A stretch of DNA of 64,000 bases from the NCBI GenBank assembly GCA_019455325.1, contig JACFMQ010000003.1, positions 419,572-483,571 of the forward strand, given 5' to 3'. The stretch comes from Rhodocyclaceae bacterium (GTDB lineage: Bacteria; Pseudomonadota; Gammaproteobacteria; Burkholderiales; Rhodocyclaceae). A program made the translations under genes and the position numbers. This document shows, in pieces, positions 36,601 to 44,282 of this stretch (positions are counted from its first letter, which is position 1; each line of letters begins with the position of its first letter). The notes under the pieces are model-generated. The model saw only the letters and a program-made list of their open reading frames with translations, made no database searches and was not told the origin of the DNA.

Positions 36601-37462
36601 CTACGCGCTCGGCAACGTGCACTGCGCGCTCGGCAACTTCAACGCCAGCGACGGCTATCTGCGCCGCAGCCTCGCCGGCTACCGGCCGGAGATGCCGGCC
36701 GCTGCCTACGGCGACAGCGCCGGCGTCGGCGCCCACGCCTTCCTCGGCTGGGTGCACACGCTGCGCGGCAACGGCGCCGCCGGCCGGCGCGAGGCGCAGG
36801 CGGCAATCGCCCTGGCGCGGCGCCTGGAACATCCGCCGGCCCTCTGCTACGCGCTGATCTTCGCCGCCGAGACGCACCGCCTGCGCCGCGAGCCGCAGGC
36901 TGCGGCCGCCTTCGCCGCCGAGGCGGCGGCCGTCGCCGACGGCTGCGGCATCGCTGCCTGGGCGGTGTTCGCCGAGGTCTTCCTCGGCTGGAACGAGGCG
37001 CTCGCCGGCAGCGCCGGCGGCGTCGCCCGCGCCCGCCGCGCGCTCGACCGGGTCATGGGCAGCATCATGGCCGGCACCGCGGCGCCGCTCTTCGCCGCCG
37101 TCGCCGAGGCGGCGCTGCGCACCGGCGAGCACGCCGAAGGGCTGCGCGCCGCCGGCGCCGCGCTGTCGCTGATGGAGCGCAACCACGGCCGCCACCTGCA
37201 GGCCGACCTGCTCCTGCTGCGCGGCGAGCTGCTGCACGCCATCGGCCGGCGCGACGAGGCCGCGGCCAGCGCCGCCGAGGCGGTTGCCGTCGCCTGCGCG
37301 CAGGGCGCGCGCCTGTTCGAGCTGCGCGCGGCGATGGCCCTGCTGCGCTGGCGGGGCCACGACGGCGGCCACCTCGCCCGCCTGCTCGGCGCCTTCGGCG
37401 ACGACGCCGACTTCGCCTGCCGCACCGAGGCGCACGCGCTCGTCGCCGCGCAGGGCGCCTGA
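33641..37462 (+). CDS. Large SARP/BTAD-AAA-TPR transcriptional regulator
   Basis: This 1273-residue protein has an N-terminal winged helix and BTAD region (LRLLGGFSVADAEGR, then ALSNLRAALRDREG), a segment near 285-450 resembling a worn class III nucleotide-cyclase domain (RQVTVVCCHLL, GGVLAYFGYP), and an AAA/STAND ATPase with Walker A GGEAGIGKSR near 490 and Walker B LILIEDLHWADPS near 615. A long TPR-like Ala/Leu-rich region follows. It is likely a signal-integrating activator. A perfect FNR class II promoter precedes it, so it should be made in anaerobic cells. Its ligand and target genes are unknown. ATG 33641 follows GGAGGAAC at some distance. Confidence 0.85.
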   Translation: MNNLQQPLSPRLSLRLLGGFSVADAEGRAAVLSYAKLRALLACLAIERGNELPRTWLAGLLWPELDETAARQNLRRALSNLRAALRDREGESSCFRISRASISLNPAMAIDVDAADLLAPPAVCDAVPVGQDARCRDCLLHMETAVARYRGELLPGFSLPDNPEFDAWLSARRETLRRHAALLLDRLAACHAARGEPARALPFALRRLDLDPWDEAALRRVMRIYVAGGQAAAALTQFNAFRRGLADELGVQPDRETLRLVDEISPAVQRAGAEAGHGGPEHRQVTVVCCHLLPPADCDDDALIESLPALRQRCEAMLREQGGHPAPMQGGVLAYFGYPCADEQAPLRAVGAALAIARAPALAGAALRIGVHTGLVLTAQESGEVDVAGSTTGVAMAVPAVVPAGTVAMTRPTAHLVAGYFHCESLGDWRIGGGERPLGLLRVLAPTGAEHRLQAMRNRLVPFVGREAELRRLGACWQKALDGQRQLLLVGGEAGIGKSRLVQSFAGRVAAEGALCIDLSCQAESAQAALRPLLSCLVRYLGDGADDAADAGARLAHLARGCFPDDGERIVEIGNWLLHGHAAGAAAPGDESRRRRMLAALLDLVDGCAARRPLLILIEDLHWADPSTLDLIARFRARPATARVMLLATARPEFAAPAAWAPLPLAALPAAAASAMVEAIADGRALPAGLVARIVEFADGVPLFVEETARMALKGADRSPPLPAIPHSLRDLLAAKLDALGEAKPFAQHAAVLGRRFACGDVAELMALPVEAVERLLARMAAAGLVARELADCQFRHALIREAAYQSLPPARRRLLHRRAAELLGRRRAVAARQPGLLAHHHAEAGDVERAIACHRQAAEQALHFPAYREYVWHLRQALALLERQRQSAPPPAQAALAMDEVRLLVQLGWAVGEIDGLGSAGAREIYNRAFQLCRDTEGGAELFKTLLGLWRGSSTWSGYDKSLQLGERLLAIAEDAGDAHQTALACYALGNVHCALGNFNASDGYLRRSLAGYRPEMPAAAYGDSAGVGAHAFLGWVHTLRGNGAAGRREAQAAIALARRLEHPPALCYALIFAAETHRLRREPQAAAAFAAEAAAVADGCGIAAWAVFAEVFLGWNEALAGSAGGVARARRALDRVMGSIMAGTAAPLFAAVAEAALRTGEHAEGLRAAGAALSLMERNHGRHLQADLLLLRGELLHAIGRRDEAAASAAEAVAVACAQGARLFELRAAMALLRWRGHDGGHLARLLGAFGDDADFACRTEAHALVAAQGA

Positions 37463-37503
37463 GCGTTCTCGTGCGCGGGGGGAGCGGTATGGACGGTGTA
37501 AAC

Positions 37504-37602
37504 ACCTACCGCAAAGACGCAGAGGCGCAAAGGTTCGCAAAGGAAAACGAAGGCAAGGCATTTCTTTGCGTTTCCTTTGCGCCTTTGCGCCTCTGCGGTG
37601 GA
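37504..37602. repeat. Long palindromic element, copy 2 (regulator-nikR)
   Basis: Left arm 37504-37548 and right arm 37561-37602 pair over most of their length. Several CGCAGAG units are changed to CGCAAAG in the left arm and to CTTTGCG in the right arm, so pairing is partly kept through matching changes. It shares the CTCTGCGGTGGA end with copy 1. Confidence 0.85.
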
Positions 37603-37682
37603 CGTTCGCCTTTTCATGCGATCGCCCTGAGTGCTTGCGTGGGCCATTTGCACGGCGCAGCACGGCGGACTACGATGGCATG

Positions 37683-38162
37683 ATGGAACGATTCACCATC
37701 TCCCTCGACGGCGAGCTGGCTCGCGAATTCGACGCGCTGATCGCCGAGCGCGGCTACGGCAACCGCTCCGAGGCGGTGCGCGACCTGATCCGCGACCGGC
37801 TGGCGGCGTGGCGGCTGGCGCGCGACGAGGCGCCGTACTGCGTCGCCTGCCTCTCCTACGTCTACAACCACCACGAGCGCGATCTGGCCGAGCGGCTGAC
37901 CGCGCTGCAGCACGAACACCACGAGCTGACGCTGGCGACCATGCACGCCCACCTCGACCACGAACACTGCTTCGAGGCCGCCTTCCTGCGCGGGCCGACG
38001 GCGGCGGTGCGGACCTTCGCCGAGGCGCTGATCGCCGAGCGCGGCGTGCGCCACGGCAAGCTCAACCTGGTCGCCGTCGAGGTCGGCCGGCAACACGCGC
38101 ACGGCTACAAGCCGCGCGTCCGCGGCGGCAGCCGGCATGTCCACTTCAAGCCGACCCGCTAA
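37683..38162 (+). CDS. nikR: NikR, nickel-responsive repressor
   Basis: NikR binds nickel and represses nickel uptake genes. The 159-residue protein has a ribbon-helix-helix domain (FTISLDGELAREFDALIAE) and an ACT-like metal domain. The ligands fall in MHAHLDHEHC, giving His88, His90 and Cys96, one off from the E. coli numbering (87, 89, 95); the fourth, a histidine, is in YNHHERDL. An ATG three bases upstream is an alternative start. It overlaps hoxJ by 26 bases, linking nickel sensing to hydrogen sensing. Confidence 0.95.
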   Translation: MERFTISLDGELAREFDALIAERGYGNRSEAVRDLIRDRLAAWRLARDEAPYCVACLSYVYNHHERDLAERLTALQHEHHELTLATMHAHLDHEHCFEAAFLRGPTAAVRTFAEALIAERGVRHGKLNLVAVEVGRQHAHGYKPRVRGGSRHVHFKPTR

Positions 38163-39516
38163 GCCGCGCAGCCGGCTCGACGGCGGCGACCTGCCGGCGC
38201 CGCCGGAGCCGATGGAGGGCGTCGGCGAGGCCGTCTGGATCGACGTCATCCGCAAGATGGACGAGGTCTACAACGACCTCCTGCAGTACGAGGTGGCGCT
38301 GGAGGAAAAGAACGCCGCGCTCGAGGAATCGCACCAGTTCATCGAGAGCGTGCTCGCCTCGATGTCCGACATCCTCATCGTCTGCGACCGGCACGGCGGC
38401 ATCGAGGAGGTGAACGCCTCGCTGCAGCGCTTCACCGGCCGCGCCGAGGCGGCGCTGAAGGGCACGCCGGTGTTCGACCTGTTCGCCGACGAAGCCTCGC
38501 GGCAGGCGGTGCGCGACTTCTTCTCGCCGCAGCAGCGCGACGCGCGCCACGACGTCGAACTCGGCATCGCCGCCGCCGACGGCACGGCGGTGCCGGTGTC
38601 GATCAACTGCACGCCGCGCCTCTCCGGCGTCGGCAAGCTGGTCGGCATGGTCGTCACCGGCCGGCCGGTCGGCGAGCTGCGCCGCGCCTACCACGCGCTG
38701 CGGCAGACGCACGAGGAACTGAAGCGCACGCAGCAGCAGCTCGTGCAGTCGGAGAAGATGGCCTCGCTCGGCCGCCTGGTCGCCGGCGTCGCGCACGAGC
38801 TGAACAACCCGATCAGCTTCGTCCTCGGCAACGTCATGGCGCTGCGCCGCTACGTCGGCCGCCTGCACACCTACATCGAGGCGGTGAGCGCCAGCGCCGG
38901 CGCACGCACGCCGGCGCTGGAAAACCTGCGCCGCGAGCTGCGCATCGACCGCATCCTCGAAGACATGGAGCCGCTGCTCGACGGCATGATCGAGGGCGCC
39001 GAGCGCACCACCGACATCGTCGACGGCCTGAAGCGCTTCTCGGCGGTGGACCGCCAGGCCGACGAGGCCTTCAACCTGACCGAGGTCGTGCAGCGCGCGC
39101 TGCGCTGGGTGACACGCTCGGCGCCAGCGAAATTCGAGGTGCGCGTGGACCTGCCGCCGTCGCTGCCCATGGTCGGCTCGTCCGGCCAGATGCAGCAGGT
39201 GATCATGAACCTCGTGCAGAACGCCTGCGACGCCATGGCCGAGGCGCCGTCGCCGAAGCTGGAGGTGCGCGCCGCGCACGACGCCGGCGAGGCGATCGTG
39301 CTGACGGTCGCCGACAACGGGCCGGGCATTCCGGAAGCGCACCTGCCGCACCTGTTCGACCCCTTCTTCACGACCAAGCCGGTCGGACAGGGCACCGGGC
39401 TGGGCCTGTCGATCAGCTACGGCATCGTCGAGCGCCACGGCGGCCGGCTGGCGGTGGCGAACCGGCCGGAAGGCGGCGCCGCGTTCACGCTGGTATTGCC
39501 GCCGGCGCCGGGCTGA
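38137..39516 (+). CDS. hoxJ: HoxJ/HupT, hydrogen-signalling histidine kinase
   Basis: HoxJ phosphorylates HoxA and is governed by the HoxBC hydrogenase. The 459-residue soluble protein has the family's N-terminal WIDVIRKMDEVYNDLL segment, a PAS domain (about 65-185), a phosphoacceptor in AHELNNP (His220), and ATPase boxes NLVQNACDAM, DNGPGIP and GTGLGLSISYG. No membrane segment is present. It starts inside nikR in another frame; an in-frame ATG at 38212 is a possible later start. Its distance from hoxABC (about 8 kb) is unusual. Confidence 0.92.
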   Translation: MSTSSRPAKPRSRLDGGDLPAPPEPMEGVGEAVWIDVIRKMDEVYNDLLQYEVALEEKNAALEESHQFIESVLASMSDILIVCDRHGGIEEVNASLQRFTGRAEAALKGTPVFDLFADEASRQAVRDFFSPQQRDARHDVELGIAAADGTAVPVSINCTPRLSGVGKLVGMVVTGRPVGELRRAYHALRQTHEELKRTQQQLVQSEKMASLGRLVAGVAHELNNPISFVLGNVMALRRYVGRLHTYIEAVSASAGARTPALENLRRELRIDRILEDMEPLLDGMIEGAERTTDIVDGLKRFSAVDRQADEAFNLTEVVQRALRWVTRSAPAKFEVRVDLPPSLPMVGSSGQMQQVIMNLVQNACDAMAEAPSPKLEVRAAHDAGEAIVLTVADNGPGIPEAHLPHLFDPFFTTKPVGQGTGLGLSISYGIVERHGGRLAVANRPEGGAAFTLVLPPAPG

Positions 39517-39630
39517 GGCGCGGCGCGCGGCGCCGCAGGTGGAAAGCGAAAACTGGAAACCTGCTTTCCGGAAAGCCGTTCCGGCGCATCGATCCCGCTG
39601 CAAATAGTTGATCCGTAAGGACACGAGCTC

Positions 39631-39646
39631 TGGCACAATCCTTGTT
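39631..39646 (+). promoter_or_regulatory. Sigma-54-like promoter before the TonB receptor
   Basis: TGGCACAATCCTTGTT matches the sigma-54 consensus except that the -12 GC is GT. The start would lie near 39657, 32 bases before the receptor's ATG. The mismatch is at an important base, so this is tentative. Confidence 0.35.
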
Positions 39647-39688
39647 AGGAAGTTTTTCTATTTTCTTCATAACGGGATGAAGAGGGAG

Positions 39689-41737
39689 ATGAAAGCACAC
39701 GGAAAAACCGGGCTGGCCCTGCTGCTCGGCCTAGCGCTCGGCGGCGGCGCGGCCGCCGACGTGCAACTGCCGGAGATCAGCGTCAGCGCCGGCGGCGACA
39801 AGCCGAAAAGCAGCCTCAGCCTGCAGGCGAACAGCCTGCCGGCGGCGGTCACGGTCATCGGCCGCGAGCAGATCGAGCGGACCAACGTCGGCCGCGACTA
39901 CTCCGACCTGCTGCGCCGCGTGCCCGGCGTGAACGCCTACAACTTCGGCCAGGGCGACATCGGCAGCCCGATCAAGATGCGCGGCTTCACCGGCACCGGC
40001 GCGCACGGCGGCGACGTCGCCATCTACGTCGACGGCGTGCCGCAGAACATCCCCTCGGCCAACCAGGGCGGGCCGGGCATGAGCGACCTCTCCTGGCTGA
40101 CGCCGGACATGATCGAACGCATCGAGGTGGTGAAAGGGCCGTTCTCGGCGCTCTTCGGCGACCAGAACCGGGCCGGCGCAGTCAACATCGTCACCCGCAG
40201 CGCCGGCGAATCGAGCGTTGCCGGCACCGTCGGCCGCTTCGCCACGGCGCGCGGCAGCCTGGTCCATTCGGCGACGGCGGACAACGGCGCGACCAGTTTC
40301 CTCGTCGCCGACGTCTACCGCACCGACGGCTACCGCGACAACTCGGACGCGCTGCGCGGCACCGTCTTCGCCAAGGTTTCCCGGACCTTCGGCGACGCCG
40401 CGTGGGCGCTGCGCGGCAGCTACTACCGATCGGACTGGGACGCACCGGGCTACCTGAGCTACGACGGCCTGAAGAACGGCACCGTCGATTCCCGCGACCG
40501 CGATCCGAACGCACCGCCGCTGTGGGGCGACGCCGAGCGCTTCGGCCTGGTGCTGACGCGCACGCCGGCACGCGGCGAGGCCGGCCTGCACGCGACGGCC
40601 TTCGTCGAACGCTACGAGAAGCGGCGCGCCAACCCCGTCGGCGGCGACCCGGCCGCGCTCAACGTGCAGAACGACGAGCGCACGATGTTCGGCGGGCGGC
40701 TGCTGTACAACCTGCTCTTCTCCGACCGGGCGACGCTCGCCGTCGGCACCGAACTGCGCGCCGACCGCGGCGAGGGCTTCAACAAACGCCGGGCCACCGC
40801 CGGCGCGAGCGGCCGCTACAACAGCTACTGGGATCTCGACCTGCTCGCCTACAGCGTCTTCGCCCAGGGGCAGTACCGCCTGTTCGACACGTTCAAGCTG
40901 GTCGGCGGCGTGCGCACCGACGTCTTCGACTACGACATCGAGAACCGCAAGCTGCCGGCGGCCTCGGTCGACTACCGCAAGTCGGCGACGACGCCGCGCG
41001 CCGGCTTCGTGTGGACGCCGCAGCCAGCGCTCGACGTCTTCGCCAACGTCGGCGAGGGCATCCGTTCCCCGGCCGAGCGCGAACTGTCGCCGGCCGGCGC
41101 CGGCAACGGCCTGCTCGGCGCGGCCGGCGGCCAGGCCTTCCCGCATCTCCGGCCGCCGAAGGTGAAGGCCGCCGACGTCGGCGTGAACGCCATGCTCGGC
41201 GAGCGGCTGAAACTCTCGGCCGCCGGCTACCGCTCGAAGAATCAGCGCGAGATCCGCGAGACGACGCCCGGCAGCGGCGTCTTCGCCTCGATCGGCGACA
41301 CCACACGGGACGGCTGGGAAGTCGAGGCGCAGTTCTTCGCCAGCGACGCCCTGAGCTTCTACGGCAGCTTCGGCAAGGTCCGCGGGCGCGTCGAGAATCC
41401 GCCCAACGCCGGGCAGAAGCTGATTTCCGGCCTGCCCGAGGACACCTGGCGCCTCGGCGTCGAATACACGACGCCGTTCGCCGGCGGCCGCCTGCTGCTG
41501 AACGGCGACGCCTTCCTGCTCTCCGGCGCGCCCTATTACGTCGGCGCCGGCGCGACGCCGCGCTACAGCCGCGACTACGTCCGCTACGACCTGCGCGCCT
41601 CCTACGAGCGGGGCCGCTGGCGGCATACCGTGTTCGGCGTCTTCCAGCCGCGCCGCTTCGCCAGCGAGCAGGCGGGCGCCACCCTCGATCCGCGCCCGAA
41701 GGTCGACCTCGGCCTGACGGTAAGCTACAGGTTCTGA
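39689..41737 (+). CDS. TonB-dependent outer-membrane receptor, probably for nickel
   Basis: This outer-membrane receptor imports a metal or metal complex with energy from TonB. The 682-residue precursor has a signal peptide (MKAHGKTGLALLLGLALG), a TonB-box-like EISVSAGG, a plug domain (LLRRVPGVNAY, then IKMRGFTGTGAHGGD and VVKGPFSALFGDQNRAGAVNI) and a beta-barrel ending in VSYRF. It is followed at once by nickel importer genes and preceded by nikR and hoxJ, so nickel is the likely cargo; this is inference from position. ATG 39689 has AGAGGGAG before it; ATG 39677 is the alternative. Confidence 0.88.
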   Translation: MKAHGKTGLALLLGLALGGGAAADVQLPEISVSAGGDKPKSSLSLQANSLPAAVTVIGREQIERTNVGRDYSDLLRRVPGVNAYNFGQGDIGSPIKMRGFTGTGAHGGDVAIYVDGVPQNIPSANQGGPGMSDLSWLTPDMIERIEVVKGPFSALFGDQNRAGAVNIVTRSAGESSVAGTVGRFATARGSLVHSATADNGATSFLVADVYRTDGYRDNSDALRGTVFAKVSRTFGDAAWALRGSYYRSDWDAPGYLSYDGLKNGTVDSRDRDPNAPPLWGDAERFGLVLTRTPARGEAGLHATAFVERYEKRRANPVGGDPAALNVQNDERTMFGGRLLYNLLFSDRATLAVGTELRADRGEGFNKRRATAGASGRYNSYWDLDLLAYSVFAQGQYRLFDTFKLVGGVRTDVFDYDIENRKLPAASVDYRKSATTPRAGFVWTPQPALDVFANVGEGIRSPAERELSPAGAGNGLLGAAGGQAFPHLRPPKVKAADVGVNAMLGERLKLSAAGYRSKNQREIRETTPGSGVFASIGDTTRDGWEVEAQFFASDALSFYGSFGKVRGRVENPPNAGQKLISGLPEDTWRLGVEYTTPFAGGRLLLNGDAFLLSGAPYYVGAGATPRYSRDYVRYDLRASYERGRWRHTVFGVFQPRRFASEQAGATLDPRPKVDLGLTVSYRF

Positions 41738-41748
41738 CCCGGAGAATC

Positions 41749-42468
41749 ATGATGACGACGAAGCAAAGCCCGATCCGTTCCTTCCCCGCCGCGCTCTGCG
41801 CCGGCCTCTTCCTGAGCCTGCCCGCGCTCGCCCACGACGCCTGGGTGGAGCCGCGCGACGGCGCCTGGGTCGTGCTCTACGGCCACGGCGACAAGATAGA
41901 GGCGTACGCGCCGGAAAAGGTGCGGGCGCTGACCGCCGCCGACGCCAACGGCGCCGCGCTGACCGTCAGCCTCGATGCCGCCGCCTCGCCGCTGCGCGCG
42001 CGCGTCGGCGGGCAAGCGGCGTTGCTCACCCTGCATTTCGACAACGGCTACTGGACGAAGACCACCGAAGGCTCGAAGAACCTGCCGAAGAACGAGGTGC
42101 CGGGCGCGCTCGGCGCCTCGCATTCGGTGAAGTTCGGCAAGACCCTGCTGGCCTGGAGCGCGGCGGCGACCCGGCCGCAGGGCGCGCGCCTGGAAATCGT
42201 GCCGCTGGCGGCGACCGCCCCGCGGGCCGGCGGCACGCTGCCGGTGCGCGTCCTCTGGGAGGGGAAGCCGCTCGCCGGCGCCAAGGTGGCCCGTCCGGGG
42301 CACGGCAAGGAAGCGCCGGTCGAGGCCGACGCCGACGGCCGCGCCGAAGTTCCGGTGGCGGCCGGCCGGCAGATGATCGTCGTCAACCACAAGGTCGCGC
42401 TGCAGAACGACGCGCGCGCCGACCACTACTCGGCGGCGGCGAACCTGGTCTTCGAGAGCGCCCGCTGA
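41749..42468 (+). CDS. nikK: NikK-like periplasmic DUF4198 protein
   Basis: DUF4198 proteins accompany NikMQO-type ECF nickel importers. The 239-residue precursor has a signal peptide ending in LPALAHDAW, with the mature protein starting near His, and the family pattern HDAWVEPRDGAWVV and YGHGDKIEAYAPEKV. Several histidines are placed as possible metal ligands. It begins 12 bases after the receptor stop and is in one unit with nikL. The nickel role is inferred from the family and neighbours. Confidence 0.82.
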   Translation: MMTTKQSPIRSFPAALCAGLFLSLPALAHDAWVEPRDGAWVVLYGHGDKIEAYAPEKVRALTAADANGAALTVSLDAAASPLRARVGGQAALLTLHFDNGYWTKTTEGSKNLPKNEVPGALGASHSVKFGKTLLAWSAAATRPQGARLEIVPLAATAPRAGGTLPVRVLWEGKPLAGAKVARPGHGKEAPVEADADGRAEVPVAAGRQMIVVNHKVALQNDARADHYSAAANLVFESAR

Positions 42469-42514
42469 GGCGCCGGCCTGCTGCATAATCGGACGCCCCT
42501 TGCCCGGAGAGACG

Positions 42515-42943
42515 ATGAAACGCCTGCTGCCCCTGCTCTGCCTGCCGCTCGCCGCGGCGCAGGCCCTGGCGCACGAGGTGCACGCCACCGTCGCCGCGGC
42601 GCCGGCGACGGTGGTGACGCTGACCTACGCCGACGGCGAGCCCTTCTCCTTCGAAGCCTTCGAAGTGCACGCCGACGCCTCCGATCGGCCGCTGCTCGTC
42701 GGCCGGACCGACGCCCAGGGCCGCGCCGTCTTCCTCGCGCCGGCCGCGGGCGAAACGCGCCTGCGCGCCTTCTCGGCCGACGGGCACGGCGTCGACCTGC
42801 GCCTGCCGCCGCCGGCAGCAGGCGCCGCCGCGGCGCCCGCCGCGGCCGACGACCGGCCGGCGCGAATCCTGTTCGGCCTCGGCCTCCTGCTCGCCGTTTT
42901 CGGCCTCGTGCAACTGTGGCAGAAGAAACGGGGCAAGGGATGA
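42515..42943 (+). CDS. nikL: NikL-like membrane-anchored accessory protein
   Basis: The 142-residue product has a signal peptide (MKRLLPLLCLPLAAAQALA), a start of the mature part HEVHATV, a small periplasmic domain, a Pro/Ala linker and one C-terminal membrane helix (about 115-135) with a basic end. This matches NikL, the accessory subunit found with NikK in nickel ECF importers. It is 46 bases after nikK and followed by the third palindromic element. Confidence 0.78.
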   Translation: MKRLLPLLCLPLAAAQALAHEVHATVAAAPATVVTLTYADGEPFSFEAFEVHADASDRPLLVGRTDAQGRAVFLAPAAGETRLRAFSADGHGVDLRLPPPAAGAAAAPAAADDRPARILFGLGLLLAVFGLVQLWQKKRGKG

Positions 42944-42953
42944 GAACGAAAAC

Positions 42954-43053
42954 GTCCACCGCAGAGGCGCAGAGGCGCAGAGGTGGCGCAGAGGAAAACC
43001 TCAAATCGGAATTTCTCTGCGTTCCCTCTGCGCCTCTGCGCCTCTGCGGTAGG
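42954..43053. repeat. Long palindromic element, copy 3 (nikL-nikM)
   Basis: Left arm 42954-42998 and right arm 43012-43053 pair almost throughout, with tandem CGCAGAGG units in the left arm and CCTCTGCG units in the right. It splits the nickel importer operon between nikL and nikM, so it must be transcribed or terminate the upstream part. Confidence 0.88.
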
Positions 43054-43086
43054 TGTTCCAGTCGTCCAGACGAAGCCTGACCGCCG

Positions 43087-43734
43087 ATGCACATCCCGGA
43101 CGGCTTCCTCTCGCCGCAGACCTACCTGCCGGCCTACGCCCTCGCCGCCGGCGCCTGGGCCTGGGCGGCGCGCGGCCTGCGCGCGCGCCTCGACGAGGAA
43201 CTGGTGCCGCGCCTGGCGGCGATGACCGCGCTCGCCTACGGCCTCGGGCTGGTCATGGTGCCGGTGCCCGGCGGCACCTCCGGGCACGCGCTCGGCGTCG
43301 CCATGCTGGCGCTGCTCTTCGGCCCGCGGCTGGCCTTCCTCGCCTACAGCCTGGTGCTCGTGCTGCAGTCGCTGCTCTTCGGCGCCGGCGGCATCACCGC
43401 GCTGCCGGTCAATGCGCTGGCCATGGGGCTGGCCGGCGCTTTCGCCGCCGTCGCCGTGCACCGGGCGCTGCGCGGCATCAACGAGACGGCGGCGGTGGCG
43501 CTCGCCGCCTGGGTCTCGGTCGTCGTCTCCGCGGCGCTCGTCGCGCTGGTCCTCGGCGCGCAGCCGCTCGTCGCGCAGCGTGCGGACGGCACGCCACTGT
43601 TCTTCCCCTTCGGCTTTTCCATCGTGCTGCCGGCGGTGCTGCTGCCGCACCTCGCCATCGGCGTCGGCGAGGCGCTGCTCACCGTCGCCGTCTGGCGCTT
43701 CGCCCGGCGCCGGCGCTGGAGGGCGGCGGCGTGA
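43087..43734 (+). CDS. nikM: NikM, substrate-binding membrane component of nickel ECF importer
   Basis: NikM/CbiM is the membrane S-component that binds the metal ion. The 215-residue protein begins with the diagnostic MHIPDGFLS, whose N-terminal amine and His2 bind the ion. It has six or seven membrane segments. Cobalt (CbiM) and nickel (NikM) forms are close; NikR, hydrogenase and NikKL neighbours favour nickel. Its stop overlaps the nikQ start. Confidence 0.9.
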   Translation: MHIPDGFLSPQTYLPAYALAAGAWAWAARGLRARLDEELVPRLAAMTALAYGLGLVMVPVPGGTSGHALGVAMLALLFGPRLAFLAYSLVLVLQSLLFGAGGITALPVNALAMGLAGAFAAVAVHRALRGINETAAVALAAWVSVVVSAALVALVLGAQPLVAQRADGTPLFFPFGFSIVLPAVLLPHLAIGVGEALLTVAVWRFARRRRWRAAA

Positions 43735-44282
43735 CGCCGGCCGGCTGGCTCGCCGCCTACCTCGGCGCCGTCGTCGCCGTCGGCTTCGTGCATTCGCCGG
43801 CGGCGCTCGCCGCGCTCTTCGCCTGCGCGCTCGCCGCCGCCGGCCGGCCGCGCTGGCGGCTGCTGCGGCGCGCGCTCGTCGCCGTGCTCGCCTTCAACCT
43901 CGCGGTCAGCGCCGGCTACGCGGCGGTGGCGCTGTGGCGCGGCGACTTCGCCGCCGACTATCTGCTGCTGGTCAACCTGCGCGTGCTGCTGCTCGTCTTC
44001 CTCGGCTTCTGGTTCGTCGCGCGCGTGAACGTGCTCGCCGCCTTCGCCTTCTCGCCGACGCTGACGCTGCTGGCGACGCTGGCCGTGGTGCAGGCGCAGC
44101 ACTTCGCCCGCCTGGCGCGCGACTTCCGGCTCGCCTTCGTCAGCCGCAACCCGGCGCCGGCGCGGCTGGCCGACCGCGCGCGGCACGCCTCGGCGCAGGC
44201 GGCGACGCTGCTCGACAAATCGGTCGCCGGCGCCGCCGAGACGGCGCTGGCCATGCGCTCGCGCGGAGGCTTCGATGATTGA
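43731..44282 (+). CDS. nikQ: NikQ, transmembrane coupling component
   Basis: NikQ/CbiQ is the T-component of the ECF importer that joins the ATPase to NikM. The 183-residue protein starts with GTG overlapping the nikM stop (GTGA), has four or five membrane segments, and ends in a helix with ALAMRSRGGFDD, which carries the conserved coupling motif (A-R-G). It is shorter than many CbiQ proteins at the N-terminus. It overlaps nikO by eight bases. Confidence 0.88.
   Translation: MTPAGWLAAYLGAVVAVGFVHSPAALAALFACALAAAGRPRWRLLRRALVAVLAFNLAVSAGYAAVALWRGDFAADYLLLVNLRVLLLVFLGFWFVARVNVLAAFAFSPTLTLLATLAVVQAQHFARLARDFRLAFVSRNPAPARLADRARHASAQAATLLDKSVAGAAETALAMRSRGGFDD

Noticed and set aside
33596-37663. 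A 1355-codon open frame antisense to the SARP/AAA regulator, and another of about 700 codons in a third frame
   Set aside because: Composition is Arg/Ala/Gly/Gln-rich with no domain, typical of mirror frames in GC-rich coding DNA; the plus-strand frame has clear motifs.
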